A stretch of 64,000 bases of DNA from positions 2,529,423 to 2,593,422 of the forward strand of contig NZ_AP029018.1 of assembly GCF_037076525.1 (NCBI RefSeq). The letters are read 5' to 3'. This DNA is from Selenomonas sp. TAMA-11512 (GTDB lineage: Bacteria; Bacillota; Negativicutes; Selenomonadales; Selenomonadaceae). The translations under genes were made by a program, and so were the position numbers. Positions within the stretch are counted from its first letter, which is position 1. Each line of letters opens with the position of its first letter. This document shows, one piece after another, positions 24,944 to 34,160 of the stretch. The notes under the pieces are model-generated. The model made no database searches and was not told the origin of the DNA. It saw only the letters and a program-made list of their open reading frames with translations.

Positions 24944-25007
24944 AAAACTCCGTTTCTCTTGAAAAACGGAAATATAAAGGCTATAATAAGCATAGAAATT
25001 TCCGTTT
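24894..25007. promoter_or_regulatory. Repeated ATTTCCGTTT operator motif before fic
   Basis: The 10-mer ATTTCCGTTT occurs at 24894-24903 and 24998-25007 and inverted (AAACGGAAAT) at 24964-24973, with a partial CGGAAAT at 24915-24921. Two copies flank the fic -10 box as an inverted repeat. This is the pattern of a repressor site, perhaps bound by the winged-helix end of Fic itself (inference). Confidence 0.6.
24959..24987 (+). promoter_or_regulatory. Promoter for fic
   Basis: TTGAAA (24959-24964), 17-bp spacer, consensus TATAAT (24982-24987), about 45 bases before the start codon. Confidence 0.85.
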
Positions 25008-25031
25008 GTATAGTAGTAGGTGGGAATGCAC

Positions 25032-26180
25032 ATGGAAGCACGTGCAGGATATTTGCGACAGAATCTGACAGGTGCGCTTGCCTATTCCTCCTTTGTTCCT
25101 AAGTCTCTGCCGCCCGACCCGCCTGTCGCACTTGACACAGAGGGCATGACCCTCCTCGTTGCGGCGCATCGTCAGCTCGCTCTGCTGGAGGGGCTTGCTG
25201 CGCGCATCCCGAATATGGATCTGTTCATCTCCATGTACGTCCGCAAAGAAGCGCTTCTCTCCTCCCAGATCGAGGGAACACAGGCAACGCTGGACGATGT
25301 GCTTGACCCGCTCGCGGATGTGAATGCCAATCGGGACGTGGCGGATGTTGTGAACTATATCCGCGCGACGGAGTTCGCCCTGCACCGCCGCACGGAGCTG
25401 CCCCTCTGCAATCGGCTGATTCGTGAGATTCACGGCGTTCTGATGGAAGGTGTGCGCGGACAGGAGAGGTATCCGGGTGAGTTTCGACGTACGCAGAACT
25501 GGATCGGCGGCACCGGCAGCACGCTGAAAAATGCGCGCTATATTCCTCCGAATGTAGAGGATATGCACGCAGCACTGTCTGCACTTGAATCCTATATGCA
25601 TGAGGCGGATACCCTCGATCCTCTCATCCGCGCGGCACTCATCCACTATCAGTTCGAGACAATTCATCCGTTCCTCGACGGCAACGGACGCGTCGGACGA
25701 CTCCTGATTACGCTTTTCCTGATGGAAGAAAACCTTCTAAGTGCGCCCGCACTCTATATCTCCTATTTCCTCAAGCAGAACCGCATCGAATATTACGACC
25801 GCATGACGGAGGTCCGACGCACGGGAAACTACGAGCAGTGGATCCTGTTCTTCCTGCGCGCCTTGGCGGACTCCGCCGAGGATGCCATCCGTACGATTGA
25901 CCGGCTTTCCGCCCTGCACGAAAAAAACGAAGCGATTTTAAAGCAAAATGTGAGTAAAAAACAGATGGGAACTCTGAGCAAACTCTACTCCTACCTCGAA
26001 GCTCATCCGATCCTCGAAGTGAAGAAGACGGCGGAATCCATCGGCATCTCTTATAACGCTGCGGCACGTGCCGTCGCCGTGCTCGTCGAAAAGGACATAC
26101 TGAAGCAGCAAAAACAGGTCGGGAAAACGCGAATTTATTCCTATACCGCATATTTGGAGATCCTGCGGGGCGATATGTAA
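25032..26180 (+). CDS. Fic-family AMPylase-type protein with C-terminal winged helix
   Basis: A 382-residue class II Fic protein, expected to transfer AMP from ATP to a protein hydroxyl. An N-terminal inhibitory helix carries the (S/T)xxxE(G/N) motif in LLSSQIEGTQ near residue 80. The catalytic motif HPFLDGNGRVGR lies near 215 and is complete. A C-terminal winged helix (TAESIGISYNAAARAVAVL, about 335-370) is typical of Shewanella-type Fic proteins. AGGTGGG favours ATG 25032; ATG 25026 and GTG 25020 are alternatives. It stands alone, has a strong promoter with repeated operator motifs, and its 3' half is duplicated at 27462-28044. Confidence 0.92.
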   Translation: MEARAGYLRQNLTGALAYSSFVPKSLPPDPPVALDTEGMTLLVAAHRQLALLEGLAARIPNMDLFISMYVRKEALLSSQIEGTQATLDDVLDPLADVNANRDVADVVNYIRATEFALHRRTELPLCNRLIREIHGVLMEGVRGQERYPGEFRRTQNWIGGTGSTLKNARYIPPNVEDMHAALSALESYMHEADTLDPLIRAALIHYQFETIHPFLDGNGRVGRLLITLFLMEENLLSAPALYISYFLKQNRIEYYDRMTEVRRTGNYEQWILFFLRALADSAEDAIRTIDRLSALHEKNEAILKQNVSKKQMGTLSKLYSYLEAHPILEVKKTAESIGISYNAAARAVAVLVEKDILKQQKQVGKTRIYSYTAYLEILRGDM

Positions 26181-26252
26181 CGGTGTCCTCCCTATCTGCT
26201 ATACACGTCAGACACATTAGAGAAGGAAAACCGATCGGACAGCCGTTTTCAT

Positions 26253-26367
26253 CTGCGCTTGTTTAAAAGCACAGCCGCTCCGAAGCGACTTGGCAGCGAG
26301 CCCCTTTTCAATATCACAAAAAGTGCAGCTGTCGGAGACGCATCATCTCCGACAGCTGCACTTTTTT
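26253..26367. repeat. Hairpin repeat family, copy A; terminator after fic
   Basis: CTGCGCTTGTTTAAAAGC...AGCCGCTC...AAGCGACTTGGCAGC is followed by a long perfect hairpin (AAAAAGTGCAGCTGTCGGAGA, quoted here in part as GTGCAGCTGTCGGAGA, with its complement ending at 26362) and a T run. The whole unit recurs at 34161-34294; the hairpin alone recurs at 28094-28144. Confidence 0.85.
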
Positions 26368-26440
26368 CGTATGCTCTCCCATACTTGCAATAAGGGGGCT
26401 ATTTTCCATCCGGTCTCCATGCAGCCGGCCGATAAGCATG

Positions 26441-26490
26441 ATGACCCCGAAGCGTCAGATTCCGAGTCGAGTCTGACGCTTCGGGGTCAT
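26441..26490. terminator. Strong hairpin after the DUF4198 gene
   Basis: A 19-bp perfect stem (26441-26459 with 26472-26490; ATGACCCCGAAGCGTCAGA) sits 40 bases beyond the minus-strand stop codon. No clear T run follows on either strand, so it may stabilise the mRNA end or act as a Rho-assisted stop. Confidence 0.6.
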
Positions 26491-26529
26491 GTCAAAACAG
26501 CTTCGCAGGGCTGTTTTTCAGAGCACGGC

Positions 26530-27252
26530 TTACTCTGCCGGAAGGATGAACGAGAGAGAGCTGAAGATCTTCTTTGTCACCTTCGGGTTGTCCGTCGGGA
26601 ACCCGACCTCGACGCCGATCACATTAAGGCCGTTGTTCGCCACACGCACGGTGATATATCCGTTGCCGTCCGCCTCCGTCTCGGTGGTGAGATCGCCGAG
26701 CACGTCCGCGATTACGGGCGCATTCGCATATGGCGCGCCGTCCTTGTAGATGCGCAGCTTCAGCGTATCGCCGCGGCGCAGCGTCAGCGGATTCACTTCC
26801 GGCACAATCTGAATCGCCACATCAGAAATTTTGCTCGGCTTCACGAGTGCATTCCAATAATGCACATTGTACTTGTACGCGTAGGTGACCGACTTAAGAT
26901 TCTTGATCTTCGAGAAGTCGCGCGTCGGAATGACCTTTCCGTCCGTCGTCTTCGCAAAGTAGCCGTAGTCGAAGAACGTCGCCGTCACGCCGAGATTCTC
27001 CCCGGGCACGATCGTGATATTCTTATCGCCGTTCACGCGCTTCACCGACGTCGGCCGGAAGTTCACATCGTAAGCGTCGATGCGCTTCACGCACGCGGGA
27101 TCGTAGGCATTGTCCAGGGGGCCCTCACCGAGCACGAGCGCCGTCTGATCGACGCGGTTCGCGTAGTAGACACCGTGCGCATCCGCAGGCGCCGCGTACA
27201 TGCCGAGTCCCAGCGCCGCGCCGAGCGCCGCCGCCAAAAATCTTTTCTTCAT
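26530..27252 (-). CDS. DUF4198-type periplasmic protein, possible metal uptake factor
   Basis: A 240-residue exported protein: signal peptide with cleavage near ADA (residue 24), mature N-terminus HGVYYANR. The layout (beta-rich, a C-terminal segment with GAPYANAPVIADV and TEADGNGYITVRV) matches DUF4198 proteins, often found with nickel or cobalt uptake genes. No transporter is adjacent. The start is ATG 27252 (GGAGG 7 bases upstream); ATG 27255 is next to it. The gene lies between fic and its truncated copy. Confidence 0.75.
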   Translation of the reverse strand: MKKRFLAAALGAALGLGMYAAPADAHGVYYANRVDQTALVLGEGPLDNAYDPACVKRIDAYDVNFRPTSVKRVNGDKNITIVPGENLGVTATFFDYGYFAKTTDGKVIPTRDFSKIKNLKSVTYAYKYNVHYWNALVKPSKISDVAIQIVPEVNPLTLRRGDTLKLRIYKDGAPYANAPVIADVLGDLTTETEADGNGYITVRVANNGLNVIGVEVGFPTDNPKVTKKIFSSLSFILPAE

Positions 27253-27461
27253 CATATATCCTCCCATCGAAAACAATATTGCGCGGATCCTTCCGCCATA
27301 CTTCTGTCATTATAGTACAAATAATCATCGTTTGCAATAAAGAAGGACATGTTTCTCTCCTCATTCTGCCGTGATATGGAAATGTCCCTCTCCGCTGGCA
27401 GCACAGGGAGCGGATCAAGGTTGCTGGAATTGCATGCTCCGCAGCATCGCGACATGTAGGG

Positions 27462-28044
27462 GCATGAGGCGGATACCCTCGATCCTCTCATCCGCGCGGC
27501 ACTCATCCACTATCAGTTCGAGACAATTCATCCGTTCCTCGACGGCAACGGACGCGTCGGACGACTCCTGATTACGCTTTTCCTGATGGAAGAAAACCTT
27601 CTAAGTGCGCCCGCACTCTATATCTCCTATTTCCTCAAGCAGAACCGCATCGAATATTACGACCGCATGACGGAGGTCCGACGCACGGGAAACTACGAGC
27701 AGTGGATCCTGTTCTTCCTGCGCGCCTTGGCGGACTCCGCCGAGGATGCCATCCGTACGATTGACCGGCTTTCCGCCCTGCACGAAAAAAACGAAGCGAT
27801 TTTAAAGCAAAATGTGAGTAAAAAACAGATGGGAACTCTGAGCAAACTCTACTCCTACCTCGAAGCTCATCCGATCCTCGAAGTGAAGAAGACGGCGGAA
27901 TCCATCGGCATCTCTTATAACGCTGCGGCACGTGCCGTCGCCGTGCTCGTCGAAAAGGACATACTGAAGCAGCAAAAACAGGTCGGGAAAACGCGAATTT
28001 ATTCCTATGCCGCATATTTGGAGATCCTGCGGGGCGATATGTGA
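27462..28044 (+). pseudogene. Truncated duplicate of the fic 3' half
   Basis: Bases 27462 to about 28066 repeat 25598 to about 26202 at a constant offset of 1864 with very few differences (for example Thr to Ala in the YSYTAYLEIL/YSYAAYLEIL segment, and TGA instead of TAA). The copy enters the frame a few codons before the Fic motif, preceded at once by an in-frame TAG. The catalytic motif is present in DNA, but the first usable ATG (27586) lies after it. Near identity means a very recent duplication or gene conversion. Confidence 0.92.
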
Positions 28045-28093
28045 CGGTGTCCTCCCTGCCTGCTATATAATCCGATGACGATTTCCCCCTATC

Positions 28094-28144
28094 AAAAAAA
28101 GTGTAGCTGTCGGAGACGCATCATCTCCGACAGCTGCACTTTTT
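28094..28144. terminator. Bidirectional terminator, hairpin repeat copy B
   Basis: AAAAAAAGTGTAGCTGTCGG...CCGACAGCTGCACTTTTT: a long stem with T runs on both strands. It ends the PTS/aldolase operon (minus) and the fic remnant (plus). It is the same hairpin as at 26316-26367. Confidence 0.88.
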
Positions 28145-28150
28145 GTTGAA

Positions 28151-28807
28151 TTATCCTCCCTTTGCAGGTTTGTGCCGATTTCGCACACTTGCCGCATGTT
28201 CGTTACACATGCGCTCCCATGCCTCCTCCGGAATATCACTGACCTCGCCGATCGTTTTCGCCAGAGTATAGATCTTCATAACCTCTTCCCCCGCCTCAAG
28301 AATCGCAACCGCCGCTTCCAGCGTCGGCCCCACCGTGAGGCACCCGTGATTTGCCAAGAGCACGAGATCTCGGTTCGCCATCGCGTCTTCGATTCCGTCT
28401 GCGATCGCAGCTGTTCCCGGCTGTCCGTACGGCAGACAGGGGATGTCCTCGAACAGGAGTCCGAACGTCGTCGAACAATGCATGCGAACGGTTTGATTGC
28501 AAAAAGCGAACGCTGTGAGATGCGGCGCATGTGTATGCACGGCGGCATTACAATCAGGACGAGCACAGAGCGCCGCCTGATGCAGGAGATACTCACTGGA
28601 ATACTTACAGTTCCCGCCGATTTGTCGATCGCCTTCCATCACGGCAATCATCTCCGGCGTGAGCAGGGATTTCCTCTTGCCCGAAGGCGTGATGTAGAGT
28701 TTTCCCGTCTCCCGGTCAAGTATGGAGATATTGCCCTCCAGAGAATTGACCAGCCCTTTCTCCTCCAGAAGCTTTGCGTAAAATACAACCTCTTCTTCTT
28801 TTGTCAT
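28151..28807 (-). CDS. Class II aldolase/adducin-family sugar-phosphate aldolase
   Basis: A 218-residue zinc aldolase of the FucA/AraD family, which cleaves or epimerises ketose phosphates (FucA-type enzymes cleave L-fuculose-1-phosphate to dihydroxyacetone phosphate and an aldehyde). Motifs in order: GNIS near residue 25, SSEYLLHQA, the zinc site HTHAPH near 90, and LLANHGCLTVG near 150 with the third histidine. ATG 28807 follows GAGGTGATCTG. It lies 115 bases after the PTS IIA gene and probably ends that operon. Confidence 0.9.
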   Translation of the reverse strand: MTKEEEVVFYAKLLEEKGLVNSLEGNISILDRETGKLYITPSGKRKSLLTPEMIAVMEGDRQIGGNCKYSSEYLLHQAALCARPDCNAAVHTHAPHLTAFAFCNQTVRMHCSTTFGLLFEDIPCLPYGQPGTAAIADGIEDAMANRDLVLLANHGCLTVGPTLEAAVAILEAGEEVMKIYTLAKTIGEVSDIPEEAWERMCNEHAASVRNRHKPAKGG

Positions 28808-28922
28808 CAGATCACCTCATAATATTCACTTTAACAAATATACCATGATACATCCCCATATTCTGCTGAAACGCACACTTTCACGTAAATGCATGGGATG
28901 CTTTCCGCTTTTTGTGTGAGGG

Positions 28923-29366
28923 TTATTTTATTTCCCTTTCCAAATAAGCCGGTATTTCTTTAATTGTCAAATCCACACATCTTTTGAGATGCTTCTCATC
29001 CATCACAAAGCCAATCAGTTTCTGCAAAAAATCCAAATGTGCATCATTGCCTTTGATCGCAAGATTAAAAATCAACTTCACATCCACAGATGCAGAAGGT
29101 TCATCCATTCGCTGAAACCGAATGGGCTCATCTAATTTCATCACGCAGACAGCTGTCCTGAACACCTTATCCGAAGCGGCATGCGGGATGGCCACCGGAA
29201 TGCTCGTGGGCAGCCCGGTGGGAAATTTTTTCTCTCTGTCAATGCAGGCGGTTAAAAAATCCTTCCCCACATAAGCATTTCTGATCAGCTCATTGCCACA
29301 GGAGCGAATCGCTTCTTCCCAATCCCGCGCATGGCCTTCTATGGCAATATACGATCTTTCACTCAT
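28923..29366 (-). CDS. PTS IIA component, galactitol/fructose-type
   Basis: A 147-residue cytoplasmic phosphocarrier. The active-site histidine is in SIPVAIPHAAS near residue 62, and EPIRFQRMDEP is typical of the galactitol IIA group. It accepts phosphate from HPr and passes it to IIB (30651-30953). ATG 29366 follows GAGGTAATGCT. It lies 21 bases after the IIC gene, in operon order B-C-A. Confidence 0.92.
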   Translation of the reverse strand: MSERSYIAIEGHARDWEEAIRSCGNELIRNAYVGKDFLTACIDREKKFPTGLPTSIPVAIPHAASDKVFRTAVCVMKLDEPIRFQRMDEPSASVDVKLIFNLAIKGNDAHLDFLQKLIGFVMDEKHLKRCVDLTIKEIPAYLEREIK

Positions 29367-29387
29367 AGCATTACCTCAGCTCTCCGA

Positions 29388-30644
29388 TCATCCAAGAATT
29401 CTTGAAAGGATGCAGACGACGATAACGGGAAGATTGAATCCAAAGAATCCATCCGTAATCAATCCATCCACTTTGAGCTGTGTAGCATTGATCATTGCCG
29501 TCGCCTCATTGGCAAAAAGATTTGCCCCCCATGTAATCAAGAGCATACTGACCATGCAGCAAATCAAGGAGCGTACAATATTTCCCTTGCTCGCCATGAC
29601 ATTCATGACGGAGACATAGCAAACAACGGTCAGCAATCCGATCGGAAAGTAACTCATATTCGGAATGATAAACGCCAGCAGGATCGTGAACGGAATGCAA
29701 AGCGCCGTGCATACAATACATGCCGGATGTCCGAGCCCAAGGCAAACATCCATACCAATCCAAATATTCGTATCCTTATTGACATGTTTTTGCATAAACT
29801 CGTTGGCGGCCGTTCCAATGGGAGACAATCCCTCCATCATGACTGCCACCATACGCGGAATCAGAAGCAGCACACTTGCAAGCCCCATACCGATCATGGT
29901 AATGGTCGTAAATGGCTGCTGCGTAATAACGCCCAATAGGATGCCGACGAGCAATCCGATAAATGCAGGATTGCCAAAGAAGCCTATCTTTGCCTGTAAG
30001 TTATTCAGATCAAGGTCCATTTTGTTCAGCCCCGGAATATGATCAATGATCTTATTGACAACGACAGCGACCGGCCACATATACGTAATGAATGAAAGGC
30101 ATGTGCACGTCGTCCCCTCCAGACCGAATACTTTTTCCCAATACGGAGCAACCTTTTCTGAGACAATCAATGTAAGCACAGATAGTCCGACCGTCACCAC
30201 AATACCTAGAAGAACACTGTCAAACAGGACATAGGCGAGAGAGCCGGGAATCAGGAAGTGAATAAAGTTCCACATATCCACATTCATGACTTTCGTCAGC
30301 CCCGCTTTTAACAGAACAATATTCGCCAATATAATGAGAGGGACAACGATCGGCGCGAACGGTACCGTCCAAGAGGCGGCCCCCAAAGCGGCCCAGCCAA
30401 TATCTACAGTTGTAAACCCGCTCCCCATGCCCTGATAGTATTCCACAACGGGTTTGATACAACGCATAAGCAAATCAATGACAAGCAGCAATCCCTGAAA
30501 GCCGATACCGATCATAAGCCCTGCTTGAAGTGCAGCTCCCACCTGCATGCGGAAGATAATGCCCAGCAAAAAGATCATAATCGGAAGAATAACAACGGCT
30601 CCCATGCCGAGGATTGTCTGTACGATGTTCATCAAAGCATCCAT
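29388..30644 (-). CDS. PTS IIC permease, galactitol family
   Basis: A 418-residue membrane permease with about ten segments. Start region MDALMNIVQTILGMGAVVI and the segment WAALGAASWTVPFAPIVVP are characteristic of the PTS-Gat family, which takes up galactitol and pentitols. GGGGAG precedes ATG 30644. It is 6 bases downstream of IIB. Confidence 0.92.
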   Translation of the reverse strand: MDALMNIVQTILGMGAVVILPIMIFLLGIIFRMQVGAALQAGLMIGIGFQGLLLVIDLLMRCIKPVVEYYQGMGSGFTTVDIGWAALGAASWTVPFAPIVVPLIILANIVLLKAGLTKVMNVDMWNFIHFLIPGSLAYVLFDSVLLGIVVTVGLSVLTLIVSEKVAPYWEKVFGLEGTTCTCLSFITYMWPVAVVVNKIIDHIPGLNKMDLDLNNLQAKIGFFGNPAFIGLLVGILLGVITQQPFTTITMIGMGLASVLLLIPRMVAVMMEGLSPIGTAANEFMQKHVNKDTNIWIGMDVCLGLGHPACIVCTALCIPFTILLAFIIPNMSYFPIGLLTVVCYVSVMNVMASKGNIVRSLICCMVSMLLITWGANLFANEATAMINATQLKVDGLITDGFFGFNLPVIVVCILSRILG

Positions 30645-30650
30645 AGCAAA

Positions 30651-30953
30651 TCACTCCCCTGTTTTCGCCAACTCGATTTTTTTACAAGTCTCAATAATTT
30701 GCTTTTTTATAGCCTCCTTGTTGATTCCGGAAATCAGGCCAAAAACTTTAATGATTGGTTTTGTCGTTGGCTGATCATAATTTGATGTTACAAAAATCAC
30801 ATCAACACCATTTTGTTTCATTGGAATTTCTGTCAAATTCGCTTTTGAAAGCTCTGCAGGAATCCCGGCCTCCTCCAAAATTTTCTTTACAGCTCCTTGC
30901 GCAACTGTCGATGTGGCAATTCCGCTGCCGCACGCAATCAACCCTTTAATCAT
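30651..30953 (-). CDS. PTS IIB component, galactitol family
   Basis: A 100-residue phosphocarrier with the phospho-cysteine loop IACGSGIATSTV at residues 7-18, matching GatB. ATG 30953 follows AGGAAGG. First PTS gene after the dehydrogenase. Confidence 0.92.
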   Translation of the reverse strand: MIKGLIACGSGIATSTVAQGAVKKILEEAGIPAELSKANLTEIPMKQNGVDVIFVTSNYDQPTTKPIIKVFGLISGINKEAIKKQIIETCKKIELAKTGE

Positions 30954-31012
30954 GACGTATTCCTTCCTCTCAACATATAATACAGAACAGTGATATATTC
31001 GGAGCTACCTTC

Positions 31013-32050
31013 TCATGTGTTGGGATGAAGCACTACTTTGATCGCCTCACCGCTCCGGTTTAAATCAATCCCCTTTTGTATCTCCCTGAGGGGAAGTCTA
31101 TGCGTAATGAACTTTTCCGCCGGAAAGTCTTTGGAAATCGCGAGTTCAAAAGCCCTCTGAACCTGTATGCTTGACGCGCCGAAATGACCGTAGATCCAGA
31201 GGTTATGATAATGGACATAGTTCGTATCCAATGTGCAGAGTTTTCCCTTTGCCACTCCACCGAAAAAGACAACAATGCCGCCATCTTTCGCAAGAAATAT
31301 GCTCTGCGCTTGTGCTTCAACGGACGGATTTGCAGAAATCACCTTATCCGCTCCTCTTCCGTTCGTGAGCTCCTTAACCCGAGCAATAACATCCTCCTTC
31401 GCGCTGTTGATCAGGGCATCCGCACCGAACTCTTTCGTCATTTCCAAGCGACGATCATTGATTTCCACAACAATTACCTTTGCCGCTCCGCGCATTTTTG
31501 CAAGCTGTGTATGGAAGCAGCCAATCGGACCGGCACCGATGATAACAACAGAATCGCCTAAGCGAATGTCAATATTCTCCTGGCAAGCGTAAACAGAGGA
31601 AAGCGGCTCGCTCAGCGACGCGGCGTCCGCACTGACACCCTCCGGCAGTCGGAAAACAGAATCTCGTGCAATCTGTTCCGCGGTCACGGTCACATAATCT
31701 GCAAAACCGCCTTGCCGCTCGGTATAATCTCCCTGATTTCCGCAGCTTTCACTGTGTCCGCTTCGGCAAGGTTCACAGTGGAGGCAATGGTCTGCCGGAT
31801 AGATATACAACCGTTCTCCGACTCGATACTCCCGTTCAAGAACTCCGATTTCATCAACGACCCCTACAATCTCATGTCCATAGATATGAGGGTAGTTTCC
31901 CTTCCTCGAATCCATGAGCATATTCCGAAGATCCGAGCCGCAGATCCCTACGGATTGTACTTTGAGCAAAAGTCCATCCTCCGGGCATGGCGGCTTCGGT
32001 ATCTCCTCCACACGAATATCCTCCGGTCCATACATAAGTGCTGCCTGCAT
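31013..32050 (-). CDS. Zinc-dependent polyol(-phosphate) dehydrogenase, GatD-like
   Basis: A 345-residue medium-chain dehydrogenase. Catalytic zinc motif GICGSDL with GHEIVG near 60-65, structural zinc cysteines in CLHCEPCRSGHSESC near 90-105, and NAD-binding GAGPIGCF near 170. Cytoplasmic. It probably oxidises the alditol phosphate made by the PTS to a ketose phosphate (family analogue: galactitol-1-phosphate 5-dehydrogenase). AAGGAGG precedes ATG 32050. It is 59 bases before IIB. Confidence 0.9.
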   Translation of the reverse strand: MQAALMYGPEDIRVEEIPKPPCPEDGLLLKVQSVGICGSDLRNMLMDSRKGNYPHIYGHEIVGVVDEIGVLEREYRVGERLYIYPADHCLHCEPCRSGHSESCGNQGDYTERQGGFADYVTVTAEQIARDSVFRLPEGVSADAASLSEPLSSVYACQENIDIRLGDSVVIIGAGPIGCFHTQLAKMRGAAKVIVVEINDRRLEMTKEFGADALINSAKEDVIARVKELTNGRGADKVISANPSVEAQAQSIFLAKDGGIVVFFGGVAKGKLCTLDTNYVHYHNLWIYGHFGASSIQVQRAFELAISKDFPAEKFITHRLPLREIQKGIDLNRSGEAIKVVLHPNT

Positions 32051-32123
32051 AATCCTTCCTCCTTCTCGTTCCTCTCCAAAACATAGCCTGATCGGCCTAA
32101 AAGCATTTTGATTTCGTTTTCAT

Positions 32124-34058
32124 TTACGGTTCTCGCAAAATATCGATCAACTCCTCAAATGTCCGCTTTTTTTCCATTCTATGGAATCCATCCTGTTCTA
32201 CAAACTTTGCATAGATCTTCCAAATGACCGGCTCCAGCATTTTATAATATGCTTTCGGTACAGAAAGAAGGAATACAATTTGAACGTTCACGCGATGCCA
32301 CATAATCGGATTACTCAAAATTGCTGTGCTTACAGCGGCATCTTCCATATAGTTTTCCATTGCGTGAGGTATTGCAACCATCCCCTCCATGCCGGTCGGA
32401 GAAAGCCGCTCTCGCGCAAAGATGGATTCCTTGGTCTTCTGATCGATATACCCCTTTTCCATCATGCGGTCTGTCATAATCTCCAGCACATCAGTAACAG
32501 TATTTGCGTCCAGTCTTTGGAAAAACAACTCTCGTTTAATCAGTTGTTCATAATCAATAGAAGAATGACTTTCATTTTTTATACGATAATGAATAAACTC
32601 CAAATCTTTTTTTGTCAAAATTGAGTCAACATAGATGATCTTATCCGACATAAATCCATTGACCGGAACAGTAGAAAAGACAAAATCCACTTGGTCCAAT
32701 ATGCTTTGCGTCAGTTTACGGCTCGTCATTACCTCTTTGATCTGCAGCATAGAGCCGAATGTTCTCTGTAATTTTGCTTTCAAGAGCATCGCTGTGGACA
32801 AGCCCGCTCCACAGAGAATTATAGCTGTCTTTCCGCCTTCTTCATTGTATCGGTTTCGTTCCAGTGAAGCGCCGAAATGAATGGCTAAAAACCCAATCTC
32901 ATTTTCATTGGAATGCACATGCTCCTCTTTTTCGATAACTTCTCCTGCCAATACAGCCATTTCAAAAGCAAGCGGATAGTTCTTCTTGACATCAGACAAA
33001 ATTCTATTATGAATATTCATATTGAATTTCAACCGATTGATCGCAGCAAGCAAATGTATTGTCAATCCTGAAATAAGTTCCTCATCCTCAGACAGATCAA
33101 CGCCTGTATCCTGTTTGATCTTCCTTAAAATCTCATCCAAAAGAGGCCGACAGTCCTGCACGACATGATCGGATGCAATATATTTTCTGCTTGCAATAAA
33201 GTGCTGTGTAAGATAGTAACATTCATTTTTAATATTTACGCCGACTTCTTGCCGGATATGCTCTAATAATTCCTCTGCCACACGGAAATAACTCGAACAC
33301 TCCAATTTCTTTTGTTCTTCCTGTTTGTACTCTACCGTATTTTCCGCATCCTGCCTGCTCAGCGTGATGATGATGTGGATCAGGAGATTCTTGAAGGCAA
33401 CATCGGTCAGATGAATATTATGCTTTAGAACAACTTTCAGAAGGATTTCCTTGAGAACATCGAGCTCCTCCGCAGGAAAGATTGTCGCAAAGAACGGGTT
33501 CTTGGATAAATCCACTAAATCGTTCCGACTAAACACATATTCTGAAATACAATAGCGAATCTTCGCCTCATCACCAACGATGCGCACGCCGTGGGAGCGA
33601 TCCGTTTCAAGCGTCAGCCCGAATCGAGCAAGGCTGTTCTTGATTTCACTCAGATATTTTTTCAGCGTGGACAGACTGATAAAGAGCTCATCCGCGAGAG
33701 CTTCCTGCAAGACCACTTTTTTATGAAGAGATTTGAGAAGAATATGTGCAATGATAAACGAGATTCTATCATTCTTTTCCTGCGGTACAATATTGGCACC
33801 GACATAACCTCCCATCAGGTTCCGACGAAAGCTCTCATATTCTTTCACATGATTAATCCGCAGCCGATATCCTTGGCTCGGTTTTGATTCGATGCAAGCC
33901 CCGGACGTCTTCAACAAATCGTTCAGTTCTTTGATGTCGCTGCGAACCGTTCGTGTACTGACATTGAGGACCTGCGCAAGATAACGGCTCGTTACGAGAG
34001 TTGTCTTTTCGTGAAAAATTTTTAACAGAGAGATGACACGCCGATTCTGCACTTTCAT
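32124..34058 (-). CDS. PRD-containing PTS regulator (BglG/MtlR/LicR type)
   Basis: A 644-residue transcriptional activator. N-terminal HTH (residues about 5-60, VLNVSTRTVRSDI), a second Mga-like HTH near 90-150, two PTS regulation domains near 190-400, a GatB-like IIB domain (CGAGLSTAML near 415) and a C-terminal IIA domain with AIPHAME near 575. All phosphorylation sites are present. ATG 34058 follows AGGAGGTGA. First gene of the cluster, hence likely to activate the downstream operon when the PTS is transporting. Confidence 0.93.
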   Translation of the reverse strand: MKVQNRRVISLLKIFHEKTTLVTSRYLAQVLNVSTRTVRSDIKELNDLLKTSGACIESKPSQGYRLRINHVKEYESFRRNLMGGYVGANIVPQEKNDRISFIIAHILLKSLHKKVVLQEALADELFISLSTLKKYLSEIKNSLARFGLTLETDRSHGVRIVGDEAKIRYCISEYVFSRNDLVDLSKNPFFATIFPAEELDVLKEILLKVVLKHNIHLTDVAFKNLLIHIIITLSRQDAENTVEYKQEEQKKLECSSYFRVAEELLEHIRQEVGVNIKNECYYLTQHFIASRKYIASDHVVQDCRPLLDEILRKIKQDTGVDLSEDEELISGLTIHLLAAINRLKFNMNIHNRILSDVKKNYPLAFEMAVLAGEVIEKEEHVHSNENEIGFLAIHFGASLERNRYNEEGGKTAIILCGAGLSTAMLLKAKLQRTFGSMLQIKEVMTSRKLTQSILDQVDFVFSTVPVNGFMSDKIIYVDSILTKKDLEFIHYRIKNESHSSIDYEQLIKRELFFQRLDANTVTDVLEIMTDRMMEKGYIDQKTKESIFARERLSPTGMEGMVAIPHAMENYMEDAAVSTAILSNPIMWHRVNVQIVFLLSVPKAYYKMLEPVIWKIYAKFVEQDGFHRMEKKRTFEELIDILREP

Positions 34059-34119
34059 GTTCTCACCTCCTGACATTTTCTATTGTAAACAGAATACTCG
34101 CACATTTCCAGTTCAACAT

Positions 34120-34138
34120 TTTCCGCAAAATGCGGAAA
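34120..34138. promoter_or_regulatory. Inverted repeat upstream of the PRD regulator
   Basis: TTTCCGCA and TGCGGAAA are perfect 8-bp arms around AAA, about 60 bases before the regulator gene. It is a candidate operator. A related GCGGGAAAT...ATTTTCCGC pair lies at 36301-36321. Confidence 0.5.
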
Positions 34139-34160
34139 TCAAGGGAAATGGACGGATTCG

